A stretch of 19,566 nucleotides of DNA from UBA6059 sp964351595 (GTDB lineage Bacteria > Bacteroidota > Bacteroidia > Cytophagales > Cyclobacteriaceae), in assembly GCA_964351595.1 (NCBI GenBank), contig CAYGOT010000089.1:1-19566 (forward strand), in the 5' to 3' direction. Position numbers and translations under genes: made by a program. A model generated the notes under the pieces. The model worked only from the letters and a program-made list of their open reading frames with translations. It made no database searches and was not told the origin of the DNA. Positions 1-7,943 of this stretch are shown here, in pieces. The number at the start of each line of letters is the position of its first letter. Position 1 is the stretch's first letter.

Positions 1-8
1 TAAATCCA

Positions 9-738
9 ATGATCATTCGACGAATTAAAGCACACCTTGCCGCGTATAGGGATTTTAACCGAAATCGTATGCTGAAGTCCAGGGTGCATACCATGTCTTC
101 CCCAGAGGCGCTCTACCACGGTCAAAAATGGACAGAAGAACCCATTATATCAGATGAGCATATTCTTGATTATCAGAATGATACTCACCTGAACTTTAGG
201 AGGCTTTTGGACGCTAAGGTTGTATTAGGAGCTTGTAGAAATGAGGAACCAAAACAAATCCTAGAACTTGGGACAGCTTCCGGCCAAACTACAGCCAATA
301 TGGCTGAAAATGCTCCTGATGCCCAGATTTATACTATCAATATACCACCTGAAGAAATCGCAGAGGGGGGGAAGTACTCAACCTATGCTCCATCTGAGGA
401 AGAAATAGGAAGGGTATATAAAGAGAAAAATATCCCAAATATTCATCAAATTCTCGTAAATACCGCCAACTGGGAACCGGAGCTTGAAGGGATAGATATT
501 GCCTTTATTGACGGCAGTCATGATTCTGATTTTGTATTCAGCGATACGGTGAAAGTTATGAAATGTATGAAACCTGGAGGACTAATCTTATGGCATGATT
601 TTAATCCTGATTTAGTTGATCATCATTCCTGGATCAAGAGTGTTTGTCATGGTATTTTTAGGTTGTATGATCATGGAGTGTTAAAGAAGATTATNNNNNN
701 NNNNAAAGGACTCCTGGATTGGGTTATATAGGATATAA
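9..738 (+). CDS. Class I SAM-dependent methyltransferase (Methyltransf_24-like), interrupted by a 10-N gap
   Basis: Probably transfers a methyl group from S-adenosylmethionine to a glycan or glycolipid intermediate; the substrate is unknown. Visible motifs are the SAM-binding loop LELGTASGQ (residues 85-93), FIDGSHDSD (166-174) and the late strand GGLILWHDF (190-198), typical of the Methyltransf_24-type Rossmann fold. The gap at 695-704 falls near the C-terminus. Read literally through ten Ns, the frame ends at 731 with KGLLDWVI. The neighbouring frame, from 706, reads KDSWIGLYRI and stops at 738; it resembles the usual C-terminal strand of these enzymes, so I prefer 738 and treat the gap length as arbitrary. 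The ATG at 9 is the first available, but only eight bases precede it with no in-frame stop, so the true start could lie left of the window. It is the first gene of a glycosyltransferase cluster. Confidence 0.8.
695..704. other. Assembly gap of 10 Ns inside the first methyltransferase
   Basis: Ten Ns replace unknown sequence near the 3' end of the methyltransferase gene. The length is probably a placeholder: the plausible C-terminal frame after the gap (from 706) is not in register with the frame before it. I see no sequence shared between the two flanks, unlike the other two gaps. Confidence 0.95.
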
Positions 739-955
739 AACGCCATCATTTTACTATTCGAGCATCCATTCACTACTTAATTGTGAAAATCATACTATTG
801 ACTTTCGATATGAGGGGCTCGTGGTTCACCGATTCGGAATGCTTTGTTTCTAACCAGGATTTACCGAAACTATTGGACATTATCCTAGCCCGTGTTAAAC
901 GGAAATATTGAAATAGTATTTCCGGAAACCGTGTTCCTGAGAGCCCTAAATTTGA
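739..955. other. Intergenic stretch of 217 bases with no supported gene
   Basis: This is one of the few long spacers in an otherwise tightly packed cluster. One frame stays open from just after the gap (707) to a TAA at 851-853, and another from about 790 to a TGA at 909-911 ends in a lysine/arginine-rich stretch. Neither has a recognisable motif or a convincing start. It could be a decayed gene, low-quality contig-end sequence or a real spacer; I cannot decide. A TAnnTTTG element sits at its right end. Confidence 0.4.
947..954 (+). promoter_or_regulatory. Possible Bacteroidota -7 promoter element TAAATTTG
   Basis: TAAATTTG matches the Bacteroidota -7 consensus TAnnTTTG exactly and stands just before the ATG codons at 956 and 962 of the CgeB-like gene. 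No TTTG is found at the expected distance upstream (about 19-21 bases). The predicted transcript start would fall at or within the first codons, implying an almost leaderless mRNA. Chance occurrence is quite possible. Confidence 0.25.
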
Positions 956-1957
956 ATGCTAATGAGAAAATCGTCAAAAGCACTGAAGACACTACTCGTG
1001 TATGAGGAACATCGGGAGGGGATAGGGGATTTTTATAATCAGTACATAGACCGGTTGAATGACTCTGGATTCGACGTAGAAGGTTTTTGTATCACCATTG
1101 ATCCACCTAATTCAAGGTCGAGTTTTTCAGCTTTGGATCAGGCCTGGAAAAAGAACAATAAGAAACTATTGAAGGTCTATGGTGAATTGAAGCGTAAGAC
1201 TCTGGATAAGGATGTACTTTATTTGTATAATGGCTCTGGTTTGCATCCGGAATTTCTGAAGGAACTCAATACCTTCAATGCTTACCAGTGTTTCGATGAC
1301 CCTGAAAGCAGTGCACTCCTATCAGCACCGGTTGCTAAGAATTTTGATGCTTGTTTTGTGGGTAATATTGCCTCACTTAATCAATATCGAGGGTTCGGAT
1401 GTAAGCATGTGTTTTTTCGCCCATTAGGTTTCTTTGGATTGGGAAAACATCCGCTGACACGGGTGGATGAACAAGAGATTCATGATAGAACAGAAGATAT
1501 AGATGCATGTATTTTTTGTGAAAGGGAAAGTCATTGGCGAAAATCTCGCTTAGATTACATAGTGCGGAACATCAGCAATTTTGTTGGTGCAGGGCTCGGG
1601 TGGCCGATCGGAAAAATTTCAGAGGATCAGGTCATTAGTTATTACCGCAGGACAAAAATTGGATTGAATATTCATAATAGTACGGGACCTATCAATTTGA
1701 GAACGTATACTTTACCTGCAAATGGGGTGATGCAAATCTGCGATAACAAGTATCACCTTGGACACATCTTTGAACTCGACAAAGAAGTCGTAGGTTTCCA
1801 GAACATTGAAGAAGTACCCCAATTGGTGAACTATTATGTCAAGCATGATGCCGAAAGGAAGAAGATCGCCATAGCCGGATGGAAAAGAGCCACCAGGGAT
1901 TACAATGAAGTAACCGTATGGTCCAAACAAATGGAACAAATAGCAGGATTGTTATGA
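956..1957 (+). CDS. CgeB-like glycosyltransferase (Glyco_trans_1_2 C-terminal domain)
   Basis: Likely a cytoplasmic sugar transferase acting in surface-glycan assembly. The 333-residue protein has a divergent N-terminal half (residues 10-160, containing LVYEEHREGIGDFY and DACFVGN) and a C-terminal GT-B half. In the latter, IGLNIHNSTGPINLRTYTL (235-253) followed by ANGVMQICDNK (255-265) matches the nucleotide-sugar binding region of CgeB/DUF3880-type transferases, where G-x-NLR-(T/x) and an (A/C)(C/N)G turn are characteristic. A second ATG at 962 is an equally possible start. The stop codon overlaps the start of the next methyltransferase gene (ATGA at 1954-1957), which suggests translational coupling. 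Donor and acceptor sugars cannot be inferred. Confidence 0.8.
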   Translation: MLMRKSSKALKTLLVYEEHREGIGDFYNQYIDRLNDSGFDVEGFCITIDPPNSRSSFSALDQAWKKNNKKLLKVYGELKRKTLDKDVLYLYNGSGLHPEFLKELNTFNAYQCFDDPESSALLSAPVAKNFDACFVGNIASLNQYRGFGCKHVFFRPLGFFGLGKHPLTRVDEQEIHDRTEDIDACIFCERESHWRKSRLDYIVRNISNFVGAGLGWPIGKISEDQVISYYRRTKIGLNIHNSTGPINLRTYTLPANGVMQICDNKYHLGHIFELDKEVVGFQNIEEVPQLVNYYVKHDAERKKIAIAGWKRATRDYNEVTVWSKQMEQIAGLL

Positions 1958-2742
1958 GAAGGGTATTTAGAAAAATATTTTCTATCATCAATCGAGTATT
2001 ATTTAACTCTTCTTACACGATCAAGAAAATCGATCTTGAGAATCAAGTACCGATAGAAGGGCTTTTTTACCAAGAGAATGACGAGGTTGGTGCTAAAAAC
2101 CTAGAGGATAAAATGGCTCGAGTCGAAAGCGGTGGGCCGTTTGAATGGCCCAATATTCTGGCCTTAAATGAAGCAGTTGCCACTTTACTTGGGTCCGCCA
2201 AGAAAGTGGTCAATATCGGTTCTGGTACAGGATATTTGGAATGGTTTGCGTCCGTAGACCGCTCGAAAACTTTTTATGCCAGTGAGTTCGATTTAGATTG
2301 TAGGGAATGGAGTAAGGCCAATCGGTCAGCGCCTAATATCCACTTCGGTTCCCAGAGCATGGAAGAGCTTATTCGGGAAAATGGTCCATTTGACCTGGCT
2401 ATTAGTATCGAAGTGATCGAGCACATCAAAGACTACTCGGAATTCTTAATTCAATTTTCGAAATTGGCGCCTAAAGCGATTATTACCACACCCAACAAAG
2501 ATAGGACCGTGAAAGATGCCATGGCCACATCTCCCATTTACTATCAGCATGTGAGAGAATGGACTGCCAGTGAATTTTACTGGGTGCTCAGGTGCTATTA
2601 TAAAGAAGTGAAATTGTATGCCATGAAGGATGAATATGTGCCAAGTATTTATCCGGTGGGATTTGGAACTAAGATGACGCCCCTTATTGCGGTATGTGAA
2701 GAGCCGATTGATTGGAATAAAAATTCGAGTCAGGAAAGATGA
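1954..2742 (+). CDS. Class I SAM-dependent methyltransferase (Methyltransf_11/23 type)
   Basis: A 262-residue methyltransferase with SAM-binding motif I VVNIGSGTG (85-93), an acidic residue after strand 2 (SEFDLD, 110-115), motif IV FDLAISIEVIEHI (146-158) and TTPNK (178-182), as in many glycan and small-molecule methyltransferases. The IEVIEHI segment is a family hallmark. An in-frame ATG at 1918 exists, but it would overlap the upstream gene by 40 bases. The ATG at 1954 gives a tidy ATGA overlap with an AGGA element seven bases upstream, so I chose it. The N-terminus (MRRVFRKIF) is basic and hydrophobic and might touch the membrane. The substrate is unknown; the cluster suggests an O-methylated sugar or lipid-linked intermediate. 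Confidence 0.85.
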   Translation: MRRVFRKIFSIINRVLFNSSYTIKKIDLENQVPIEGLFYQENDEVGAKNLEDKMARVESGGPFEWPNILALNEAVATLLGSAKKVVNIGSGTGYLEWFASVDRSKTFYASEFDLDCREWSKANRSAPNIHFGSQSMEELIRENGPFDLAISIEVIEHIKDYSEFLIQFSKLAPKAIITTPNKDRTVKDAMATSPIYYQHVREWTASEFYWVLRCYYKEVKLYAMKDEYVPSIYPVGFGTKMTPLIAVCEEPIDWNKNSSQER

Positions 2743-2746
2743 TCAT

Positions 2747-3772
2747 ATGAAGTTGAAAATTGGGATTCACCCGGATCAAGTAGACGAAGAAAGCTACAGC
2801 AAAAGATGGACCGAAGCTCTTGAACAAGCAGGACACTCGGTTCATGTAATTGATCTCTATTCGGCTGATTTTATCAGCCAAGTGAAGGGGCTCGACGGTG
2901 TAATGTGGAGATGGTTGCACACTCCACTTCAACGTCAGGTCGCGCAGACCAATTTGAAAATCATTGAGGACTATCTTGGGATTCCTGTATTCCCTCCTCA
3001 AAAAATATCCTGGCATTTCGACGACAAGCTAGCGCAATATCACCTACTTTCAGCAGTAGGTGCGGCCATTCCGGATACACATGCATTTTACAAGGAGGAA
3101 GAGGCACTAAAATGGATCGCCACAGCCGATTTCCCAAAAGTGTTCAAATTGCTTTTCGGAGCAAGTTCAGCGAATGTAAGTAAAGTGTCTGGTCAGGAAC
3201 AGGCTGAAAAGCTTGTAAAAGAAGTTTTTAGAAATGGCATCTTCGGAAAAGGCGCTCCACATACTTTTAAAAAAGGGCTATTGGCATTGAAATCGTCCGT
3301 CAAATATATCTTTTCAGGTAAGTACCCTCCTTTGCCCCACACGTATTGGATGCCACAAAAAGGACAGGTTTTGTTCCAGGAGTTTTTACCAGATAATGAC
3401 CATGATACCCGGGTCACCATCATTGGTAAAAGAGCTTTTGCCTATATCAGAGAAAATCGGACCAATGACTTTCGAGCTTCCGGTAGCGGTAAACTAAATT
3501 ATGACCTGGACCGGATCGATCTATGCTGTGTTTCGATGGCATTTAAGGTGGCTCGCCAATTGGATTTAAATTGTATTGCTTTTGATTTCCTATACAAGGA
3601 TGGTGCTCCGGTAATCATTGAAATTAGCTATACTTTTTATGATCTATACGTCTACAATTGTGCTGGACATTGGGATGAAGAACTCAATTGGAAAGAAGGA
3701 AAGATGTGGCCACAACAAGCGCAGATAGAAGATTTTGTCAGAGAAATCGAATCGATTGTTATGATCGTATGA
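2747..3772 (+). CDS. ATP-grasp domain protein, RimK/carboxylate-amine ligase-like
   Basis: A 341-residue protein of the ATP-grasp fold, which normally activates a carboxylate as acyl-phosphate and joins it to an amine or thiol. Visible elements are a pre-ATP-grasp N-terminal domain (1-90), PKVFKLLFGASSANV (130-144) with the ATP-contacting lysine and glycine-rich loop, VLFQEFLPDNDHDTRVTI (208-225) in the position of the purine-binding strand and the D-x-R element, IAFDFLY (277-283) and IIEISYTF (290-297). The metal-binding E-x-N triad of classical members reads E-I-S here. The ATG at 2747 follows AGGAAAG at the right distance, while an ATG at 2687 would overlap the previous gene by 56 bases. 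Lying among glycosyltransferases, it may attach an amino acid or other amine to a uronic acid; that is inference. Confidence 0.75.
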   Translation: MKLKIGIHPDQVDEESYSKRWTEALEQAGHSVHVIDLYSADFISQVKGLDGVMWRWLHTPLQRQVAQTNLKIIEDYLGIPVFPPQKISWHFDDKLAQYHLLSAVGAAIPDTHAFYKEEEALKWIATADFPKVFKLLFGASSANVSKVSGQEQAEKLVKEVFRNGIFGKGAPHTFKKGLLALKSSVKYIFSGKYPPLPHTYWMPQKGQVLFQEFLPDNDHDTRVTIIGKRAFAYIRENRTNDFRASGSGKLNYDLDRIDLCCVSMAFKVARQLDLNCIAFDFLYKDGAPVIIEISYTFYDLYVYNCAGHWDEELNWKEGKMWPQQAQIEDFVREIESIVMIV

Positions 3773-3796
3773 TCAATCATGGACAGAAATAAGAAT

Positions 3797-3804
3797 TAGT
3801 TTTG
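3797..3804 (+). promoter_or_regulatory. Possible Bacteroidota -7 promoter element TAGTTTTG
   Basis: TAGTTTTG fits TAnnTTTG exactly and lies 14 bases before the ATG at 3818, in a 45-base spacer that breaks the run of overlapping genes. No -33 TTTG is visible at the expected spacing. It could be an internal promoter for the downstream glycosyltransferase genes, but a single 8-base match is weak evidence. Confidence 0.25.
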
Positions 3805-3817
3805 TAAGCAGTTCTGA

Positions 3818-4933
3818 ATGAGGATGAAAAACCGCCAGAGACTAATCTTATTCCTTGAAAGCTTCAAAATGGGGGGAGCTGAGCGACAGGCCTCTTTTTT
3901 AGCAAAGTCTTTGAAAGAAGAGTATGAACTCCATTTACTGACCCTAGATGATAAGGGGGAATTGATCAATTTCTGTGAAGCGGAGGGGATCAGCTACTCG
4001 TCAGTGAAACTGAATTCCCACGGAGGAAAGATTTCCCGTTTGAGAAACGCCTTGAAGGTTTGGATCACTTTATTGAAATTGAAACCTGCCATCATAGTCC
4101 CGTTCACTTATTTTCCAAACTTATATGTCAATCTTGTTTGGCGATTGACCAGTGCCAGAGTTGGAATTTGGAATCAAAGAGACGAGGGTAGATTGATCAT
4201 GGGGGGTATATTGGAAAATTTCGCTTTGAAACAAGCCACTCATGTTGTGAGTAATTCGGTGATTGGTGCGGATTTTCTGAAGCAAACATTTCCCTTTATT
4301 TCCAGGGTTGAATTGATCCGCAATGCGGTGGTGAAGGGAATGGTCACAGAATCAGTACAAGATTGGAGACAAAAGCTAAAGGTAGATGATGCAACTTTTT
4401 TGGCCATTATGGTGGCTAATATTCATCAATTCAAGGATCACGAAACATTGATCAAATCCTGGGCTCAGTTCAAGTCAGCATACCCGGAAGCCTCTACCAG
4501 GCTACTGATCGTCGGAGAAGATTATGGCTTACAATCCGCACTAAGTAACACTTGTAAGCACCTGTCTATTGATGATGAGGTGATTTTCTTAGGCCGACAG
4601 GCAGATGTCGCAGACCTACTGGAAACATCTGACCTAGGTATTCTTTCTACCAAAAAAGAAGGAATGCCAAATGCAGTTCTGGAGTATCTTATGCATGAAT
4701 TACCCGTGGTAGCCACAAATTTGCCTGATATTGAGACGTTATTGGAAGGCACGGAAAGTAAAATTGTTCCTCAGGGAGATGAAGTGGCACAGGGGGCAGC
4801 AATCGCTCAGTATTATCAGTTATGGAAAAGTAATCATGCCAGGTTTTCTGGCAATCGAGAAAAAGTGATTAATAGTTATACCATGGAAGCAATGGTTAAC
4901 CAATATCGTCAATTATTTCAATCACCACGATGA
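3818..4933 (+). CDS. Glycosyltransferase family 4 (GT-B fold)
   Basis: A retaining GT-B glycosyltransferase of 371 residues, probably cytoplasmic and acting on a lipid-linked glycan. The N-terminal domain begins LILFLESFKMGGAERQ (9-24), the GGAE-R motif typical of GT4 acceptor-side domains. The C-terminal domain has MVANIHQFKDHETLIKSW and the E-x7-E signature EGMPNAVLE (281-289), followed by LPVVATNLPDIETLL. An alternative start at 3824 is two codons downstream. The stop overlaps the next start (ATGA at 4930-4933). The linkage formed is not predictable from sequence. Confidence 0.9.
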   Translation: MRMKNRQRLILFLESFKMGGAERQASFLAKSLKEEYELHLLTLDDKGELINFCEAEGISYSSVKLNSHGGKISRLRNALKVWITLLKLKPAIIVPFTYFPNLYVNLVWRLTSARVGIWNQRDEGRLIMGGILENFALKQATHVVSNSVIGADFLKQTFPFISRVELIRNAVVKGMVTESVQDWRQKLKVDDATFLAIMVANIHQFKDHETLIKSWAQFKSAYPEASTRLLIVGEDYGLQSALSNTCKHLSIDDEVIFLGRQADVADLLETSDLGILSTKKEGMPNAVLEYLMHELPVVATNLPDIETLLEGTESKIVPQGDEVAQGAAIAQYYQLWKSNHARFSGNREKVINSYTMEAMVNQYRQLFQSPR

Positions 4934-6033
4934 AGTTTACCATTGTATACTGTTATCGAAATAGAGATTTAGAGCGAGTCAAAAGATCCATTGAATCATT
5001 ACTTGATCAGAAAAACCAAAATTTTCAAATCATTTTCGTGGATTATGGTTCTGCACCGGAATATCAGGAGGCAGTTCAATCATATTTGACACCAATTGCA
5101 AAAGTCAATTATCGATTCATCGATACCAGAGGGCATCTATGGAATCGGGCACATGCACTCAACATTGGAATCAGGTTAGCTCAAACCGATTTTGTGTTTT
5201 CCGCGGACATTGATCAACTCTTTCATGCTGATTTCACTGAACTGCTGGTAAACTTAAGCCAGCAACACGAAGTATGTTATCTGAATACTTTCCTTTTGCC
5301 GGAAGGATTTGATTATAGCGAGGAACTTTCAGGAGAAAACTTAGACAAATCGAGCTTGAGAGGAAGAGGTTTGTCGCTAATCAGGAAAACCATCCTGGAA
5401 AAACATGGAGGTTACTCTGAGATGTTCAGTATTTGGGGCTATGAAGACAATGAGTTACACGAGCGATTGGAACGCCAGGGACTGGAATCAGTTTATGTCG
5501 ATAACGATTTTATGTTTCACCAGTGGCATCCACGAATAGAAACCACTCACGCTACTTTTCCACATGAATGGCGGAGCTTTATGCGTGATTTGTTTGATCA
5601 TCCGGATTCACATGGTCTCGCTTTTTTTTGGGAGAAAGAATGGGGAGCGATTCCTACGCAAAGATTGGATCGTGATCGAGCAACCTCAGTTCAATTACAG
5701 GGAACTTTGCCATATATTCAATACAAGATTGCTACCGAATGGAGTTTGTTGGCTTCTCGCAACGTAGCAACATTCCAATTTAAGGAGACTACCTACCAGC
5801 AATATACAGGGACGACTAACTATAAATTGGCTCAAAAATTGACTAACCTATTTAAGAAAGTAGGCCTTAGCCTCGAAGTAACTTCTATATTTCAGAACCG
5901 GAACCTCTCCATCTATGACATGAGAGACGTATTCATCTATTTCACCTATCAGCAAAGGGTGGTTGTTTATGATTATTATCTTGAAATGAATGAGCGTGAT
6001 AGAACCATTACGTTATGGCTACAAAAGCTATGA
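4930..6033 (+). CDS. GT2 glycosyltransferase, galactosyltransferase-like (Glyco_transf_7C)
   Basis: A 367-residue GT-A fold transferase. It starts FTIVYCYRNRDLERVKRSI (3-21) and has VDYGSAPEY (37-45). It carries the metal-binding DxD motif in SADIDQLF (91-98), and WGYEDNELHERL (169-180), the ED-N-E-L block of the Glyco_transf_7C/N-acetylgalactosaminyl- or galactosyltransferase C-terminal domain that supplies the catalytic base. The C-terminal 120 residues show no family I recognise. The start codon overlaps the previous stop and the end overlaps the next gene, so it sits in the middle of a coupled set. The transferred sugar could be Gal, GalNAc, Glc or another; I make no specific call. Confidence 0.85.
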   Translation: MKFTIVYCYRNRDLERVKRSIESLLDQKNQNFQIIFVDYGSAPEYQEAVQSYLTPIAKVNYRFIDTRGHLWNRAHALNIGIRLAQTDFVFSADIDQLFHADFTELLVNLSQQHEVCYLNTFLLPEGFDYSEELSGENLDKSSLRGRGLSLIRKTILEKHGGYSEMFSIWGYEDNELHERLERQGLESVYVDNDFMFHQWHPRIETTHATFPHEWRSFMRDLFDHPDSHGLAFFWEKEWGAIPTQRLDRDRATSVQLQGTLPYIQYKIATEWSLLASRNVATFQFKETTYQQYTGTTNYKLAQKLTNLFKKVGLSLEVTSIFQNRNLSIYDMRDVFIYFTYQQRVVVYDYYLEMNERDRTITLWLQKL

Positions 6034-6983
6034 GTAAGCCACTGGTATCCATTATCGTGCCTGTCTACAATGCTGCAGATTATTTAGCTCAGTGTTTGAA
6101 CTCATTACTCAATCAATCATATAAGTTACTAGAAATTCTTATTTGCGACGATTGTTCAAAAGATGAATCCTGGCAGGTCCTTCAGCGATTTCAAGATGAT
6201 AGGTTAAAGTGCATTAGGAATGATCAGAATCAGGGAGTGGTTTTCACGCGCAATCGACTGCTTGAGATAGCAAAAGGCGATTACATAACCTTCCAGGATG
6301 CAGACGACTATTCCCACCCGGACCGAATCAAGCACCAGGTGGACTTTCTTCAGGAACATGCGAAGAGTGGAGCTTGTGGCACGCAATTCATCAAAGTGAA
6401 TAATAGTGGAGAGGAGCTGTTCAAATCCACGATTCCTACCGACTATCAAACCATCCGCAATTCCCTTCCGCGAGCTTTTCATTTCTGTTGCGCAAGCGTC
6501 ATGATCAGACGACAAATCTATGATGAAATTGGAGGCTATCACATGTACTTCGATCGGGTCAATGATGAAGACTTGTATTGGATCGCGTCTTTTGTTGTCA
6601 AATACGAATTCGTGAATTTAGATCAGCCTCTTTATTACTATCGTTACAATCCTCAGTCATTGACCAAAAATGTGATCAACATCGATCCGAAAAGAAAGTT
6701 TGTTCATCACATCACCCAATACCTAGTCCAACAACTCATTGATTCAGGTTCTAATGATTTGCTGGAAAAGAATTTTGATCAGTTAGGACAATTAGAGAAG
6801 AAACTTGAACAGCGCTACCTGGAAGATCCCAGTTTGATCTATCGCGAGTTTACTGACCATTATTTGCATTGGGATGATGCTGCAAATGCGGTCAAAAGTG
6901 CGCTTTTAGGTTTAATGAAGACTCCATCGCTGCTTAACTTTAAGTATTTTATAATCACTTTATTTAGGAAATATCTCAAATAA
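6030..6983 (+). CDS. Glycosyltransferase family 2
   Basis: A typical inverting GT-A enzyme of 317 residues. VSIIVPVYNAADYL (6-19) is the opening strand, ICDDCSKDES (38-47) the nucleotide-binding aspartates, NQGVVFTRNRLLE (67-79) the usual helix, and FQDADDYSHPDRI (88-100) the DxD-type metal site. HFCCASVMIRR and NDEDLYWIASF correspond to the acceptor loop and the E-D catalytic-base motif. I chose ATG 6030, which forms an ATGA overlap with the preceding stop, over an in-frame ATG at 6015. The C-terminal 100 residues are probably an accessory helical region. The acceptor is unknown. Confidence 0.9.
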   Translation: MSKPLVSIIVPVYNAADYLAQCLNSLLNQSYKLLEILICDDCSKDESWQVLQRFQDDRLKCIRNDQNQGVVFTRNRLLEIAKGDYITFQDADDYSHPDRIKHQVDFLQEHAKSGACGTQFIKVNNSGEELFKSTIPTDYQTIRNSLPRAFHFCCASVMIRRQIYDEIGGYHMYFDRVNDEDLYWIASFVVKYEFVNLDQPLYYYRYNPQSLTKNVINIDPKRKFVHHITQYLVQQLIDSGSNDLLEKNFDQLGQLEKKLEQRYLEDPSLIYREFTDHYLHWDDAANAVKSALLGLMKTPSLLNFKYFIITLFRKYLK

Positions 6984-7013
6984 CAGACTAGCTGGAGGCA
7001 ATAAATTAATGCT

Positions 7014-7940
7014 ATGAAAAAGGATGGATTATTTGTTAAATTAATCAGGAAGGCACTATTAGTTTTTCTGAATGTGCCGATTCTTACCAAAATTCTTAAT
7101 CGGACTTACAATAATTTAAATATAGAAAGGAAATCAGAGTTTCACAGGTTGTTTTATGCGATTTTCAGAGGTAAGATGAGTGTCAAATACCCATTTACAT
7201 GGGAAGTAAAACTACCAAAAGGCCATATTAAGTACTTTATCGATAAGGCTAACATCAATTTAAGATGGGAAGCGGCAATATCTGTTCTGGGGCATGATTC
7301 GGAGATTAAGGAAACATACCAATATTTGATTGATACGGGGAGTAAATGTGTATTTGATGTAGGTTCAAACTACGGTACTCATAGTTTCTTTTTTAAATCA
7401 CAAGGAGTCAGGGTCATTTCTTTTGAGCCTAACCCAGGATGCGTCATGGAAATGAAAAGTGTCTCCAAAGAAAATAGGTGGTCGATGGAAATTCAAGAGG
7501 TGGGTGTTGGGAATGCTGATACGAAAGAAATTTTTACGTTTCCAGAAGGTAAGACATGGTGTGGAAGTTTTATTAGAGATTTTTCCAATGCGACAGATGC
7601 CAATGCCGATATACACGAGTTGGAAGTAGGGATTGTGACACTAGATCACTTCACCTATGCGAATAATGTATTTCCGGATGTCATAAAAATTGATACTGAG
7701 GGGTTTGAAATGCGGGTTTTAGAAGGGAGTAAGAAATTGATCAGCGAGAAGAAACCAAAGATACTTTTTGAAGCTAATTCATCACTTGAAAAGATGAATT
7801 TATATGAGTTCTTTCGACAATTCGATTATGAAATTTACACATTACCTTTTAATGATAATCAGCAAGTCCGTCTAGGACACGATGAGATTAAGTCTTATCC
7901 AGGAAATAATTTTTTAGCCTTAGTAAATGAAAAAAATTAA
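7014..7940 (+). CDS. FkbM-family SAM-dependent methyltransferase (first copy)
   Basis: A 308-residue protein whose central part follows the FkbM methyltransferase pattern: VFDVGSNYGTHSFFF (113-127, SAM loop), VISFEPNPGC (134-143), and IKIDTEGFEMRVLEGS (224-239), the KxDxEG-E--VL-G block diagnostic of the family. FkbM proteins usually O-methylate hydroxyl groups on sugars or polyketides. The N-terminal 100 residues are lysine-rich and not recognisable. The gene is set off from its upstream neighbour by 30 bases containing GGAGG at 6994-6998. A two-codon ORF (ATG CTA TGA, 7009-7017) overlaps the start. The DNA is among the most AT-rich in the cluster. Only 22-28% identity by eye relates it to the second FkbM gene, so they probably modify different positions. 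Confidence 0.85.
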   Translation: MKKDGLFVKLIRKALLVFLNVPILTKILNRTYNNLNIERKSEFHRLFYAIFRGKMSVKYPFTWEVKLPKGHIKYFIDKANINLRWEAAISVLGHDSEIKETYQYLIDTGSKCVFDVGSNYGTHSFFFKSQGVRVISFEPNPGCVMEMKSVSKENRWSMEIQEVGVGNADTKEIFTFPEGKTWCGSFIRDFSNATDANADIHELEVGIVTLDHFTYANNVFPDVIKIDTEGFEMRVLEGSKKLISEKKPKILFEANSSLEKMNLYEFFRQFDYEIYTLPFNDNQQVRLGHDEIKSYPGNNFLALVNEKN

Positions 7941-7943
7941 CTC

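Noticed and set aside
6204..6542. 112-codon minus-strand open frame
   Set aside because: Antisense to a well-supported GT2 gene and without motifs.
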